From a bacterium (GTDB lineage: Bacteria; Planctomycetota; UBA1135; UBA2386): a stretch of 64,000 nucleotides of DNA. The translations under genes were made by a program, and so were the position numbers. Numbering within the stretch: the first letter of the stretch is position 1; each line of letters opens with the position of its first letter. This document shows positions 19,107 to 28,498 of the stretch, piece after piece. The stretch is taken from contig JAUILN010000001.1 of NCBI GenBank assembly GCA_030432695.1, positions 372,001 to 436,000 of the forward strand. Direction: 5' to 3'. Below the pieces are notes generated by a model, which was not told where the DNA came from, did no database searches, and saw only the letters and a list, made by a program, of their open reading frames with translations.

Positions 19107-20699
19107 ATCCGATCGCTCCGTCCCGTCCTCCTGTGCTGCGTCGCCGTGTGCGCGCTGTCGTCGTCCCCGACGGCCCAGGATCCGGCGCCGGAGCACGGTC
19201 GTGGTCCCGAGGCGGGACGCTCCGACCCGCGCGTCCTGGCATTCGCCGCCCTCGGCGAGCGGGGGTTGGAGCGCTTGGATCCGCTCGCCGCCCTGGACTC
19301 GTTCCGGGTGCTGCGCGATCTGGAGCCGGCGTCGCTCGACGGCCTGGTCGGTCTCGGTTCGACGCATCTGCTGCGTGGCCAGCCGGGCATCGCATTGCTC
19401 TACGCCGAGGCCGCACTCGACCGCGCGCCGGGCGACGACCGGGCCGCTGCCCTGCGGGTGCGCGCGCTGTTGCGGGCCCGGCGCTTCGACGAAGCGGTCG
19501 AGTGGGCCGGTGGCGCGGTGGCGGCCGCGGGTGGCCCCGCCGGATCCGGCGCGGAGTTGCTCGCCGCCTACGGCTCGGCGCTGTTCCGGGTCCAGCGCGT
19601 CGACGAGGCGGCGACGATCTACCGGAGAGTGGTGGCGCTCGACCCGATGCACGCCGAGGCGCACCTGCGGCTCGGTTCGGGTCTGACCGCGCCGCGGACG
19701 ATCGCAGTCGGGGTCGGATTGCACCGTGCGTCGGCCGCGTTGCAGGCGGGTCGCTTCGACGACGCGGTGCCGGTCCTCCGGGACCTGCTCGAGCGCGAAC
19801 CCGGGAACCCGGTGGCTCACCGCCTGCTCGGTGAGGCGCTGTTCGGCGACCAGGCCGCCCGCGCCGCATGTCTCCAGCTGCCGGAGTTCGCGACACTCGG
19901 TCCCGCGGGGCTCGTGGGCCCACGACTCGACCCGGCGCTGGCCAGCCGCTTCCTCCCGGCATGGAACGACCTGGAGCCTCGACGGAGGGCGGTGGCGGCA
20001 CGTGCCCTGTCGCTGTTCGGCAGCCGGATCGCTCGCATTCTGGGTCGTGGCGGGCGTCACGACCTGCTCGGCGAACTCGACCGCACCACGGATGCGCCGG
20101 CCCGGGCCAGCCTGCGCGGTCAGCGGACCTTCGACGGCCGGGTCTGGGACGACGTCCGCGGCATCGGCGGACTGCGGGCCGCCACCGGCATCGAGGCGCT
20201 CGACGACGCGGCCTCGGCCGGCTTCGACACATTGGCCCACGAGATCGCACATCAGGTCCACGTCCACGGTTTCGCGCAGCGATCGGTCGACGTGCGGATC
20301 CGCGAGCTGTACGCCGCGGCCCGGCGCGAGGGTCGGCTGCTCGACTACTACGCGGGCAGCAACCATGCGGAGTACTTCGGCCAGGGGGTCGAGGCCTTCG
20401 TCTCGCTGATCAAGCGACCGGTCACCGAACCGACCCACGGACACACCCGCTTCGAGCTGCTCCGCGTCGACCCGGGTCTGCACGCGCTGATCGCCGAGCT
20501 GGTCGACCACGACCCGCTGGGGGACGACGTGCCGGTGGCTGAACGGACCGCCCGGCTGGCGGCGATCGCCCGCGCCGCACTGGCCACCGACCGTCCGGAA
20601 GACGCGAAGCTCGCGGCCGGCATGATGCCTTCCAGCGGCGACCGCGCAGCGCTCTGGCAGCGGGCCCATCGCGCCAGCCAGCGCGCCCGGTCGTTCTGA
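19107..20699 (+). CDS. Secreted TPR protein with a gluzincin-like metallopeptidase domain
   Basis: About 530 residues. TPR-like repeats occupy roughly residues 40-270. The C-terminal domain carries the zinc motif HEIAH in DTLAHEIAHQVHVHGF and, further on, NHAEYFGQGVEAF, which suits the third-ligand helix of an anthrax lethal factor-like (ATLF) gluzincin. The start is unusual. In frame, the first ATG/GTG/TTG codon is a GTG at 19146, which cuts through a good signal peptide. Beginning at ATC 19107 gives IRSLRPVLLCCVAVCALSSS followed by PTAQ, a full signal peptide, with GAGGT six bases upstream. The same AGGTCCCGCCAT context precedes the ATG of the amidase gene. Substrate unknown. Confidence 0.7.
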   Translation: MRSLRPVLLCCVAVCALSSSPTAQDPAPEHGRGPEAGRSDPRVLAFAALGERGLERLDPLAALDSFRVLRDLEPASLDGLVGLGSTHLLRGQPGIALLYAEAALDRAPGDDRAAALRVRALLRARRFDEAVEWAGGAVAAAGGPAGSGAELLAAYGSALFRVQRVDEAATIYRRVVALDPMHAEAHLRLGSGLTAPRTIAVGVGLHRASAALQAGRFDDAVPVLRDLLEREPGNPVAHRLLGEALFGDQAARAACLQLPEFATLGPAGLVGPRLDPALASRFLPAWNDLEPRRRAVAARALSLFGSRIARILGRGGRHDLLGELDRTTDAPARASLRGQRTFDGRVWDDVRGIGGLRAATGIEALDDAASAGFDTLAHEIAHQVHVHGFAQRSVDVRIRELYAAARREGRLLDYYAGSNHAEYFGQGVEAFVSLIKRPVTEPTHGHTRFELLRVDPGLHALIAELVDHDPLGDDVPVAERTARLAAIARAALATDRPEDAKLAAGMMPSSGDRAALWQRAHRASQRARSF

Positions 20700-20796
20700 A
20701 CGCTCCGACTCGGCTCGGCGCACCCCAGCGTTGCCGTCGCCGGCCCGAAGGAGGAAGCTGCCGGCAGAACCGGACCTTCCTCCGATGGGAACCCCG

Positions 20797-22830
20797 ATGC
20801 TGCGAACCCTCCTCCCAGCCGTCCTGCTGGCCGTCGCGACCACCGCGCTGCCGGCGCAGGACCGCCTCTCCCCGGAACTGCTGTGGAAGCTCGGCCGCGT
20901 GTCCGACGTGCAGGCCCATCCCAGCGCCGATCGGGTGCTCTACCACCTGCGCTGGTACGACCTCGCCGCCAACCGCGGCGTGACCCAGATCCACGTCCTC
21001 GACGCCGGCAGCGGCGCGGACCGGGCGCTCACCTCGGCCGGCAGCAACTTCAACGGCCGTTGGTCTCCCGACGGCAAGCAGGTGGTGTTCCTGTCGACCC
21101 GCGACGGCGCGCCGCAGGCCTACGTGATCGACGTGGATGGCGGCGAGGCGCGGCGCATCACCGACCACCCGGGCGGAATCGCCAACCTCGCCCTGTCGCC
21201 CGACGGCGCGATGGTGTCGTTCACCGCCGACGTGCGGCTCGAGCCGACGCTGCAGGATCTGTTCAGCGACCTGCCGCACGCCGACGCGCGGATCTACGAC
21301 GACCTGATGGTGCGCCACTGGGACACCTGGAAGGACGGCACCTACAGCCACCTGTTCGTCGCCCCGGTCGACGGCAGCGCGAAGCCGCGCGACCTGATGG
21401 AGGGCATGGCGGTCGACACCCCGCTCAAGCCGTTCGGCGGTGGCGAGGAGATCTGCTGGGCGCCCGACTCGAAGTCGCTGGTCTACACCGCCAAGCGCGT
21501 CGCCGAGCCGCAGGAGAGCACCGACAGCAACCTCTACGAGGCGCCGGTCGATGGCGGGCCGCACCGCAACCTCACCGACGGCATGCCGGGCTACGACAAG
21601 GTGCCGGCGTTCTCGCCCGACGGCCGCTACCTCGCGTTCACCAGCATGGCGCGCGATGGCTACGAATCGGACCAGAACCGGCTGATGGTCCTGGATCGCG
21701 AGAGCGGCGCGGTGCGTCGGGTGGACGACTGGGACGAGTCGGTCGGCGGCTTCAGCTGGCTGCCCGATGGCTCCGGCTTCGTGCTGTCCTGCGACTGGCG
21801 CGGTGCACACCACCTGTTCCGCCTGCCGCTCGCCGGCGGCGCGCCGGTGCCGATCACCGAGGGGCGGATGCACCTGGACGGAGTCTCGCCGGCGGCGGGG
21901 GGCGAGCACGCGTTCGCGCTGCGGATGACCACCGAGCGGCCCAACGAACTGGTTCGCGTCACCTTCGGCGACGGCAAGGTCGAGGCGCTGACCGACGTCA
22001 ACGGCGCGATGTTCGCCGACCTCGCGCTGCCGACCGTCGAGGAGCGTTGGTTCGAGGCCACCGACGGCGAGCGCATCCACTCGTGGATCATCAAGCCGCC
22101 GGGCTTCGACCCGTCCAAGCGCTACCCGATGCTGACCTACTGCCAGGGTGGTCCGCAGAGCCAGGTCGGCCAGTGGTTCAGCTTCCGCTGGAACTTCCAC
22201 CTGATGGCCGCGCAGGGCTACGTGGTCTGCGGGATCAACCGCCGCGGCCTGCCGGGCTTCGGCACCAAGTGGAACGAGGACATCAGCGGCGACTGGGGCG
22301 GCCAGGCGATGCGCGATCTCCTGAGCGCGACCGACCAGATGTTCGCCGAGCCCTGGATCGACCGCGAGCGCTGCGCGGCGGTCGGCGCGAGCTTCGGTGG
22401 CTACTCGGTCTACTGGCTGATGGGCCACGACCAGGAGGACCGCTTCGCGGCGATGATCGCGCACTGCGGGGTCTTCAACCTGGAGTCGATGTACCTGTCG
22501 ACGGAGGAGCTGTTCTTCGTCAACTGGGACCTCGGCGGACCGTTCTGGAAGGACCCGGCGATCCAGGCCGACTACGACCGCTTCTCGCCGCACCGCTTCG
22601 TGCAGCACTGGGACACCCCGCTGTTGGTGATCCACGGCCAGAAGGACTTCCGCGTACCGATGGAGCAGGGCCTGCAGGCGTTCACCGCGGCGCAGACCCA
22701 GGGCGTGCCGTCGCGCTTCGTCTACTTCCCCGACGAGAGCCACTGGGTGCTGTCGCCGCAGAACGGCGTGCTGTGGCACCGGCTGTTCTTCGACTGGCTC
22801 GCGAAGCACTGCCCGCCGAACGGGAAGTGA
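20797..22830 (+). CDS. Prolyl oligopeptidase family (S9) serine peptidase, exported
   Basis: A 677-residue peptidase with a signal peptide (MLRTLLPAVLLAVATTALPAQ), a seven-bladed beta-propeller built from WSPDGKQ-, LSPDGAM- and FSPDGRY-type repeats, and a C-terminal alpha/beta hydrolase domain. The catalytic triad is visible as Ser532 in GASFGGYS, Asp617 in HGQKDF and His649 in DESHW. This arrangement matches dipeptidyl-peptidase/acylaminoacyl-peptidase-like S9C enzymes that degrade short peptides in the periplasm or outside. An ATG four codons upstream (20785) is equally possible. It follows the TPR-metallopeptidase gene by about 100 bases. Confidence 0.9.
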   Translation: MLRTLLPAVLLAVATTALPAQDRLSPELLWKLGRVSDVQAHPSADRVLYHLRWYDLAANRGVTQIHVLDAGSGADRALTSAGSNFNGRWSPDGKQVVFLSTRDGAPQAYVIDVDGGEARRITDHPGGIANLALSPDGAMVSFTADVRLEPTLQDLFSDLPHADARIYDDLMVRHWDTWKDGTYSHLFVAPVDGSAKPRDLMEGMAVDTPLKPFGGGEEICWAPDSKSLVYTAKRVAEPQESTDSNLYEAPVDGGPHRNLTDGMPGYDKVPAFSPDGRYLAFTSMARDGYESDQNRLMVLDRESGAVRRVDDWDESVGGFSWLPDGSGFVLSCDWRGAHHLFRLPLAGGAPVPITEGRMHLDGVSPAAGGEHAFALRMTTERPNELVRVTFGDGKVEALTDVNGAMFADLALPTVEERWFEATDGERIHSWIIKPPGFDPSKRYPMLTYCQGGPQSQVGQWFSFRWNFHLMAAQGYVVCGINRRGLPGFGTKWNEDISGDWGGQAMRDLLSATDQMFAEPWIDRERCAAVGASFGGYSVYWLMGHDQEDRFAAMIAHCGVFNLESMYLSTEELFFVNWDLGGPFWKDPAIQADYDRFSPHRFVQHWDTPLLVIHGQKDFRVPMEQGLQAFTAAQTQGVPSRFVYFPDESHWVLSPQNGVLWHRLFFDWLAKHCPPNGK

Positions 22831-22909
22831 GATCGGATCGCGCTCCCCGCCTGCGGCCTGCCGCCCTTTCGGGGATGAAACGACCGCGGCGAACCGGTCT
22901 TCTTCCGGC

Positions 22910-24643
22910 ATGCTGCGTCCCTCTCGCACCCTTTCGCCGCGCGGTGTCCTCGCCGCCGCGTGCGCAGTCTTCGGCGGCCTCGGCACCGCGTGGTTCGGAA
23001 TTCCCCCGGGGGCCGTAGACCCGGATCAGACCGCAGCCGCGTCTTCGACGGTGGAGCCCCAGGGCCCCGGCCGCGGCATGGGGCGCGGGATGGGCATGGG
23101 CATGCGCGGCGGCGCGGCTCCGGCCGACCACCCGTTCACCGAGGCCAAGACCTGCGCGCTGTGTCACTCGGCCGCGGAGACCGCCAGCGCGCTGTGGAGC
23201 GCGACCGGTGAGGACGTCTCGCCGCACGGGATGTGGCAGGCGTCGATGATGGCCAACTCCTTTCGCGATCCCTACTGGCGCGCGCAGGTCAGCAAAGAGG
23301 TCGCCGGGGCTCCCGACCAGCAGGGCGCGATCGAGGGACTGTGCGTGACCTGCCATGCACCCGCAGCACACCACGCCGCGAAGCTGGCCGGCGGCGAGCT
23401 GCCCGGCATCGCCGCGGCGCTGGCCGATCCGGTCGGTCCCGATGGCGTGACCTGCACGGTCTGCCACCAGATCGAGCCCGAGCAGCTCGGCGATCCCGAG
23501 AGCTTCTCCGGCAACATCACGATCGCCGGCGAGAAGCGCATCTACGGGCCCTTCGAGGACCCGGCGTTCCAGCCGATGCTGATGCACACCGGCTACCAGG
23601 CGACGCACGGCGCGCACGTCCGCGACGCGGCGCACTGCGGGGCCTGCCACACGCTCTACACGCACCACGCGCCCGGCGCCGAGGCCTTCCCCGAGCAGGC
23701 TCCCTACCTCGAGTGGCTGAACAGCGAGTTCAGCGACGAGGCTGGCGCGAGCGAGACTTCGCGGACCTGCCAGGAGTGCCACATGCCCGACCAGGGTCCG
23801 ATGCGGATCGCCCGCAACCCGGCCGGCCTCGACTTCAACATCCAGGTCCGTGATCCGTACCGCGCCCACACCTTCGTGGGCGGCAACGCGTTCATGCTCG
23901 GGCTGATGCGCGACAACGCCGAGGAACTCGGGGTGCTCGCGCCCGAGGCGGCGATGAACCGGGCGATCCGTGCGACCCGCCACCAGCTGGCGACCGACAC
24001 CGCGCGGCTCGACATCACCGGGGCCGAGGTCGTCGACGGCAAGCTGAGCTTCGCCGTCGAGGTCACCAACGAGACCGGCCACAAGCTGCCGACCGGTTAC
24101 CCGGCGCGGCGGGCGTGGCTGCGGGTGGTGGTGCGAGCCGGTCGACAGGCGCTGTTCGATTCGGGCGGCTTCGACGACGCCGGCGAACTGGTCGGCGTCG
24201 CCGATCCATCGCGGATCCCGCACTACGACGTGATCACCGACGCGAGCCAGGTGCAGGTCTACGAGACGATCGCCGCCGACGCCGAGGGCGAGCCGACCAC
24301 GTTCCTGACCCGGATGGCGTCGGTGCTGAAGGACAACCGGCTGCTGCCGCGCGGTTACCGCGCCGAAGGGCCGTACTCGAAGGACACCGCACCGCAGGGC
24401 GTCGACGGCGACCCGGACTTCGGCGCCGGCCGCGACGTGGTGAAGTACCGCATCGACCTGCCCGAGGGTGCCGGCGAGAACCTGGTGGTGGTGGCCTGGC
24501 TGCTCTACCAGCCGATCCCGCCGCGCTGGGTCGAGGCGCTGCGCAGCACCGACACCGAGGAAGCGGAGCGGTTCGTGCGGATGTACGACGCGGCTTCGAA
24601 GCGGCCGGAGACCCTCGGGGTCACGGTCGAGATCCTGCGGTGA
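22910..24643 (+). CDS. Pentaheme cytochrome c
   Basis: A 577-residue exported protein with a signal/anchor segment (about 11-31), a Met/Gly-rich linker (GRGMGRGMGMGM near 54-66) and five CXXCH heme c sites at residues 82-86, 145-149, 182-186, 243-247 and 287-291. The C-terminal half has no heme sites and looks beta-rich, with the GHKLPTGYPARRAWL motif seen in several multiheme cytochromes. It should carry electrons in the periplasm; whether it is also an enzyme (for example on nitrogen oxides) cannot be decided. The stop overlaps the GTG of a truncated hemoglobin gene, implying joint action. Confidence 0.85.
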   Translation: MLRPSRTLSPRGVLAAACAVFGGLGTAWFGIPPGAVDPDQTAAASSTVEPQGPGRGMGRGMGMGMRGGAAPADHPFTEAKTCALCHSAAETASALWSATGEDVSPHGMWQASMMANSFRDPYWRAQVSKEVAGAPDQQGAIEGLCVTCHAPAAHHAAKLAGGELPGIAAALADPVGPDGVTCTVCHQIEPEQLGDPESFSGNITIAGEKRIYGPFEDPAFQPMLMHTGYQATHGAHVRDAAHCGACHTLYTHHAPGAEAFPEQAPYLEWLNSEFSDEAGASETSRTCQECHMPDQGPMRIARNPAGLDFNIQVRDPYRAHTFVGGNAFMLGLMRDNAEELGVLAPEAAMNRAIRATRHQLATDTARLDITGAEVVDGKLSFAVEVTNETGHKLPTGYPARRAWLRVVVRAGRQALFDSGGFDDAGELVGVADPSRIPHYDVITDASQVQVYETIAADAEGEPTTFLTRMASVLKDNRLLPRGYRAEGPYSKDTAPQGVDGDPDFGAGRDVVKYRIDLPEGAGENLVVVAWLLYQPIPPRWVEALRSTDTEEAERFVRMYDAASKRPETLGVTVEILR

Positions 24644-25053
24644 GTGGCGGCCCGGAGGAGGGGCGGCGGCCGGCGCGCGGGCTGGTTGCGCGGATCGGCG
24701 GGGGCGAGCAGCTCCGCGAGATCCTGGAGCGCTTCTACGCGCGGCTCGCGACCGACCCGATGGTGGGGTTCTTCTTCGCCGGCCGTGACCTCACCGCGAT
24801 CGTCGCCGGCCAGCAGGGATTCCTGCTGTGGGCCTTCGGTGAGGTGGAGGAGCTGACCGTCCGGCCACCGCGCGAGGCGCACCGTGACCTGCCACCGATC
24901 CTGCGCGGTCACTTCGACCGGCGCCTGGTGATCCTCGACGAAGTGCTCCGCGAGTCCGGACTCGACGCCGCCGACCGCGAGGCCTGGCTGCGCGTCGAGC
25001 GCTCGATGCGCCGCGCGGTGCAGGCCGGTGCCGCCGGACCGCGGCAGCCGTGA
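24640..25053 (+). CDS. Truncated hemoglobin
   Basis: A 137-residue globin of the truncated 2/2 type. LVARIGGGEQLREILERFYARL matches the A and B helices, DPMVGFFFAGRD the following loop, and His91 in ILRGHFDRRL the proximal heme ligand. Such proteins bind O2, NO or related ligands, often for NO detoxification or redox sensing. The GTG start overlaps the stop of the pentaheme cytochrome gene (GTGA). The plus-strand stop at 25051-25053 abuts the stop of the convergent symporter gene, forming TGATCA with no spacer. Confidence 0.82.
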   Translation: MSGGPEEGRRPARGLVARIGGGEQLREILERFYARLATDPMVGFFFAGRDLTAIVAGQQGFLLWAFGEVEELTVRPPREAHRDLPPILRGHFDRRLVILDEVLRESGLDAADREAWLRVERSMRRAVQAGAAGPRQP

Positions 25054-26466
25054 TCAGCGCCGCCGCGCGCCGGTCCAGGCGATCGCACCGCTGACCACGA
25101 AGGGCAGCACGCGTTCGACGGCGGTGCCCTTGGTGGCGGGGATCGAGCAGGCGAGCACCGACAGGCCGAAGCCGGTCAGCAGCGCCCAGGTGGTCGCGCG
25201 CGGCCCGACGGGTCCGCGCCAGAGCGTCGCCAGCAGCAGTGGGCCGAACGCGGCTCCGAGTGAACTCCAGGCGGACAGCACGCTGTCGAAGATCGTCGCG
25301 TCGATGCTCAGCGCCGCGGCGACCGCGACCAGGCTGACGGCCAGCACCACGAGGCGGGAGCGGAGCAGGTCACCGCGCGGCGTCGACGAGCGCCAGCCGA
25401 GGTCGTGGCTCACTGCCGAGCTGGCGACCAGCAGTTGGCTGTCGGCGGTCGACATGATCGCGGAGAGCACCGCGGCCAGCATGATCCCGGCGACCACCGG
25501 CGGAAACAGCTCGCCGTTGAGCTGGAAGAACGCCTGTTCGGGGTCGGCGACCGGGTCGGCGGTGTGCAGCACGCGCGCGGTCAGGCCGACGAGGATCATC
25601 CCGGGGTAGACCAGGAACGCCCAGGCCATCGCGTAGCGGCGGGCGGGGCGCACCGACGCCGCGTCGTGCAGCGCCATGAAGCGGTTCACGGCGTGCGCCT
25701 GGCCGGGGTAGCCGAGTGCGATGCCGAGCAGGGCGGCGACGTACAGCAGGCCGTCGATCGCGGGCCTGCCACCGAACAGCTCGGCATAGCCCTCGACCGG
25801 TACTTCGCGCACGCCGTCGACCAGGGCGCCGAGACCGCCGACCGCGATCAGTCCACCGACCGGCAGGGCCAACGCGGTGGCGGCCATCATCAGGCCTTGG
25901 ATGGTGTCGGTGAGGCTCACCGCCCAGAAGCCGCCGAGGATGGTGTAGGCGAGGACCACGCCGCTGCCGACCAGCACGCTGGTGGTCAACGACGCGCCGA
26001 GGGTGGTCTCGAAGCTCTTGCCGGCGCCGAGGAGCTGCGAGGCGACGTAGGCGGTGAGGCTGACGACCAGGATGAGCGAGGCCAGGACTCGGGGCAGCGC
26101 GAAGGCCGGCCCGCGCGCCGGGCCGGCCAGCAGCTCGGTCACCGTCAGGCAGTCGCCGGCGGCGGCCCGGGCCTGCAGGCGGGGGGCGACGAGGTACCAG
26201 TTGATCGCGAAGCCACCGATGCAGGCCGGCAGCAGCCACAGCGAGGCGAGGCCTGTCGAGTACGCCAGTCCGCTCACGCCGAGCAGCGTCCACACCGACG
26301 ACGAGCTGGCCGAGGCGGAGATCGCCGCGACCAGGGGGCCGAGGCCGCGGCCGCCGAGCAGGAAGTCCGACTCGCTCTGCGTGCGTCGTTCGGCGGCCAG
26401 TCCGATCGCCAGGAGCACCAGCTTGTAGATGATCAGCGTCGCGATCAGGACCGGGGCGTCCGCCAT
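25054..26466 (-). CDS. Sodium:solute symporter (SSS family, PutP-like)
   Basis: A 470-residue inner-membrane transporter with about 13 hydrophobic segments. The core has the family's sodium-site signature STADSQLLVASSAVSHD in the eighth to ninth helix region and the GGRGLGPLVAAISASASSSS stretch near the N-terminus. It should couple Na+ entry to uptake of an organic solute such as proline, another amino acid or a carboxylate; the substrate is not readable. An in-frame GTG 21 bases upstream is an alternative start. The gene stands alone on its strand. Confidence 0.88.
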   Translation of the reverse strand: MADAPVLIATLIIYKLVLLAIGLAAERRTQSESDFLLGGRGLGPLVAAISASASSSSVWTLLGVSGLAYSTGLASLWLLPACIGGFAINWYLVAPRLQARAAAGDCLTVTELLAGPARGPAFALPRVLASLILVVSLTAYVASQLLGAGKSFETTLGASLTTSVLVGSGVVLAYTILGGFWAVSLTDTIQGLMMAATALALPVGGLIAVGGLGALVDGVREVPVEGYAELFGGRPAIDGLLYVAALLGIALGYPGQAHAVNRFMALHDAASVRPARRYAMAWAFLVYPGMILVGLTARVLHTADPVADPEQAFFQLNGELFPPVVAGIMLAAVLSAIMSTADSQLLVASSAVSHDLGWRSSTPRGDLLRSRLVVLAVSLVAVAAALSIDATIFDSVLSAWSSLGAAFGPLLLATLWRGPVGPRATTWALLTGFGLSVLACSIPATKGTAVERVLPFVVSGAIAWTGARRR

Positions 26467-26902
26467 CGGGAGGAGGCTACCAGACACCTACGTGTCGACC
26501 TCCGGCCGAGGGCTCTCGGCGGGCGCAGAGGTCGCAGATCGCGCGTGGGTGAACAGGGCGGAACCGGGCGAACGACATCACCGGATTCCGGAAGGTGACT
26601 CCTGTCCAGTTTCTCGCCGAGCCGTAAGGGTTATCCCCAGACCTGTTGGTTTTTCTCCAGAACGTCGGTGCTTGCTCTGCGGAAAATGTGTGAATTGAGG
26701 CCATCGTAGCGGGCGTGCGTGCCGATGAATCCGGTGGCTTGGCGGCCGGTTGCCGCTCGCCGAATCCCCCCTTTCGCTCTCTCCAGCCGTTCTCCCGCGA
26801 TCCCACCACCAGGATCCCTGCGCCGCACCACCCAACGTCGCATGGACTCGGGGTTGTCTCGGAGGCCGGCTGTCTCTGCACCGTCCGAGAACCGAATGCC
26901 CT
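26467..26902. other. Long divergent intergenic region with a relatively AT-rich core
   Basis: About 436 bases between the symporter and the hybrid kinase genes. The stretch 26570-26710 is clearly richer in A/T than its surroundings and contains one DnaA-box-like nonamer, TTATCCCCA at 26631-26639 (one mismatch to TTATCCACA). I see no convincing -35/-10 pair, sigma-54 element, small gene or stable hairpin. Promoters for both neighbours probably lie here. Confidence 0.4.
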
Positions 26903-28498
26903 ATGGAATCGAGGACTGAGAGGAACGCCCTGGCCGAACCCCGGCCATCGCTCCACCAACGGCTCGTCGAGCTCACCGACTCGCTCCGCGGTGTGACCGA
27001 CGTGGGTCCGCTGGGTCGTCTGCTCGCCGAAGGTCTCCGCGACCTGCTCGACGCGGATGCCGTCGTGATCCATCGATGCGATCCGCGCGAGTTGCGGTCG
27101 ATCGCCGAGGCCCGTGGCCGTGCGCTGCCGTCGAGTGCGCGCCGCGTCGCCGAGCGGCTCGCCGAACAGGCAGTGGATCTCGGGGAGCCTCAAGAGGTGC
27201 CCCACGGCCTGGGCGCCTGTTACGCGGTTCCACTGCGTTCTGGCGGTCAGGAAGGGGTGTTCGGCGCGTTGTCCTGCCTGGCGCCCGCGCTCGACGGGGA
27301 CGCTCGTGCGGCGGTCTCGACCCTCTCTGCGGAGTTCGGTCGGCGGCTGGTCGATCCGCAGCGGCTGCCGTCGGAGTTCGCCGGCACGGACGGTGACGAC
27401 ACCGTCGGTGAGCGCGAGCGACGGCTCGAGGCGCTCGGGGACCTGGCCGGAGGCATTGCGCACGACTTCAACAATGCGCTGACCAGCATCCTGGGCAACG
27501 TGAGTCTCGCGCGGCTGCACGGCGGCATCACCGACTCGGTCGACCGTCTGCTCTCCGACGCCGAACAGGCCTGCCTGAAGGCGCGGCGGCTGACGCGTCA
27601 GCTGCTGACGTTTGCGGGGGGCGGGGAACCGATCCGGCGGCCGACGGATCTCGGCGCGTTGGTGCGCGAGGTGGTCGACGAGGCCTCGGCGGACGGGGGC
27701 CACCGGTTCCTTCTGGGAGTCGCTGGCGGGCTGCCGCGAGCCGACATCGACGATGACCAGGTCCGCCAGGCGGTGGTGTTCCTGCTCGAGCACGCGTGCC
27801 ACGTGATGCCGGAGGGCGGCGATGTGGTGGTTCGGGTCGAACTTGCCGACAACGGCGTCGAAGTCGTCGTGGAAGACCAAGGGCCCGCGATCCCGGCGGA
27901 TCTCCTGGAGCGGGTGTTCGATCCCTACACCGCCGGACTCACCGGTCCGCGAGGACTCGGTCTGTCGGCGGTGCACTCGATCGCCCGTCGCCACGGCGGC
28001 CGGGTCGACGTCGTGTCCCGTGGCCCCGTCGGCAGCGTGTTCCGGCTGCGGCTGCCGGTCGAGGTCTACGATGCGACTCCGGCGGCGCGGCACGCACTGC
28101 ACCCGGGCGAGCCGAGAGGGCCGGCCCGGGTGCTGTTGATGGACGACGACGCATCGGTGCGCGCGTCCCTGGCGCGGATGATCGGTCACCTGGGCCATCG
28201 GGTCGACGAGGTGGACGACGGCCAGCGAGCCCTCGATGCCTGGCAATCGGCGGTTCGCGACGGTGATCCGTTCGACCTGGTGCTGATGGACCTGACCATC
28301 CCCCACGGGATGGGGGGGCGCGAGGCCGTGCGGCGCCTGCTCGAACTCGATCCCGCGGCGCGGGCGGTGGTGGCGAGCGGCTACAGCAAGGATCCGATCA
28401 TGGCGCACTTCCGGGAGCACGGCTTCGTCGCGATGCTCGAGAAGCCTTGCGAGTTGGCCACGCTGCGGCGGGTGCTCGACGACGTCCTGGAGGCCTGA
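26903..28498 (+). CDS. Hybrid sensor histidine kinase with a C-terminal receiver domain
   Basis: A 531-residue soluble kinase. Residues about 20-165 look like a GAF-type sensor. HisKA follows with the H-box GGIAHDFNNAL (phospho-acceptor His intact), then an HATPase domain with VEDQGPAIP as G1 and GPRGLGLSAVHSIARRHGG as G2. The N-box reads VVFLLEHACHVMPEGG, so the Mg-binding Asn found in most kinases appears as His. A complete receiver closes the protein: LLMDDD, LVLMDLTIPHGMGG with the phospho-Asp, VVASGY and LEKPC. The start ATG 26903 comes directly before the sensor; it lacks a clear Shine-Dalgarno. The signal sensed is unknown. Confidence 0.83.
   Translation: MESRTERNALAEPRPSLHQRLVELTDSLRGVTDVGPLGRLLAEGLRDLLDADAVVIHRCDPRELRSIAEARGRALPSSARRVAERLAEQAVDLGEPQEVPHGLGACYAVPLRSGGQEGVFGALSCLAPALDGDARAAVSTLSAEFGRRLVDPQRLPSEFAGTDGDDTVGERERRLEALGDLAGGIAHDFNNALTSILGNVSLARLHGGITDSVDRLLSDAEQACLKARRLTRQLLTFAGGGEPIRRPTDLGALVREVVDEASADGGHRFLLGVAGGLPRADIDDDQVRQAVVFLLEHACHVMPEGGDVVVRVELADNGVEVVVEDQGPAIPADLLERVFDPYTAGLTGPRGLGLSAVHSIARRHGGRVDVVSRGPVGSVFRLRLPVEVYDATPAARHALHPGEPRGPARVLLMDDDASVRASLARMIGHLGHRVDEVDDGQRALDAWQSAVRDGDPFDLVLMDLTIPHGMGGREAVRRLLELDPAARAVVASGYSKDPIMAHFREHGFVAMLEKPCELATLRRVLDDVLEA

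Noticed and set aside
20422..22986. 854-codon minus-strand open frame
   Set aside because: It runs antisense through the S9 peptidase and TPR-peptidase genes; composition is low-complexity Arg/Ala/Val/His with no domain. It is a GC-rich shadow frame.
26631..26639. DnaA-box-like TTATCCCCA as a sign of a replication origin
   Set aside because: A single imperfect box, with no dnaA, dnaN, gidA or AT-rich unwinding element nearby.
26737..26752. Possible sigma-54 promoter TTGGCGGCCGGTTGCC
   Set aside because: The GG to GC spacing is nine, not ten, bases, and it is not upstream of a gene linked to the sigma-54 regulator.
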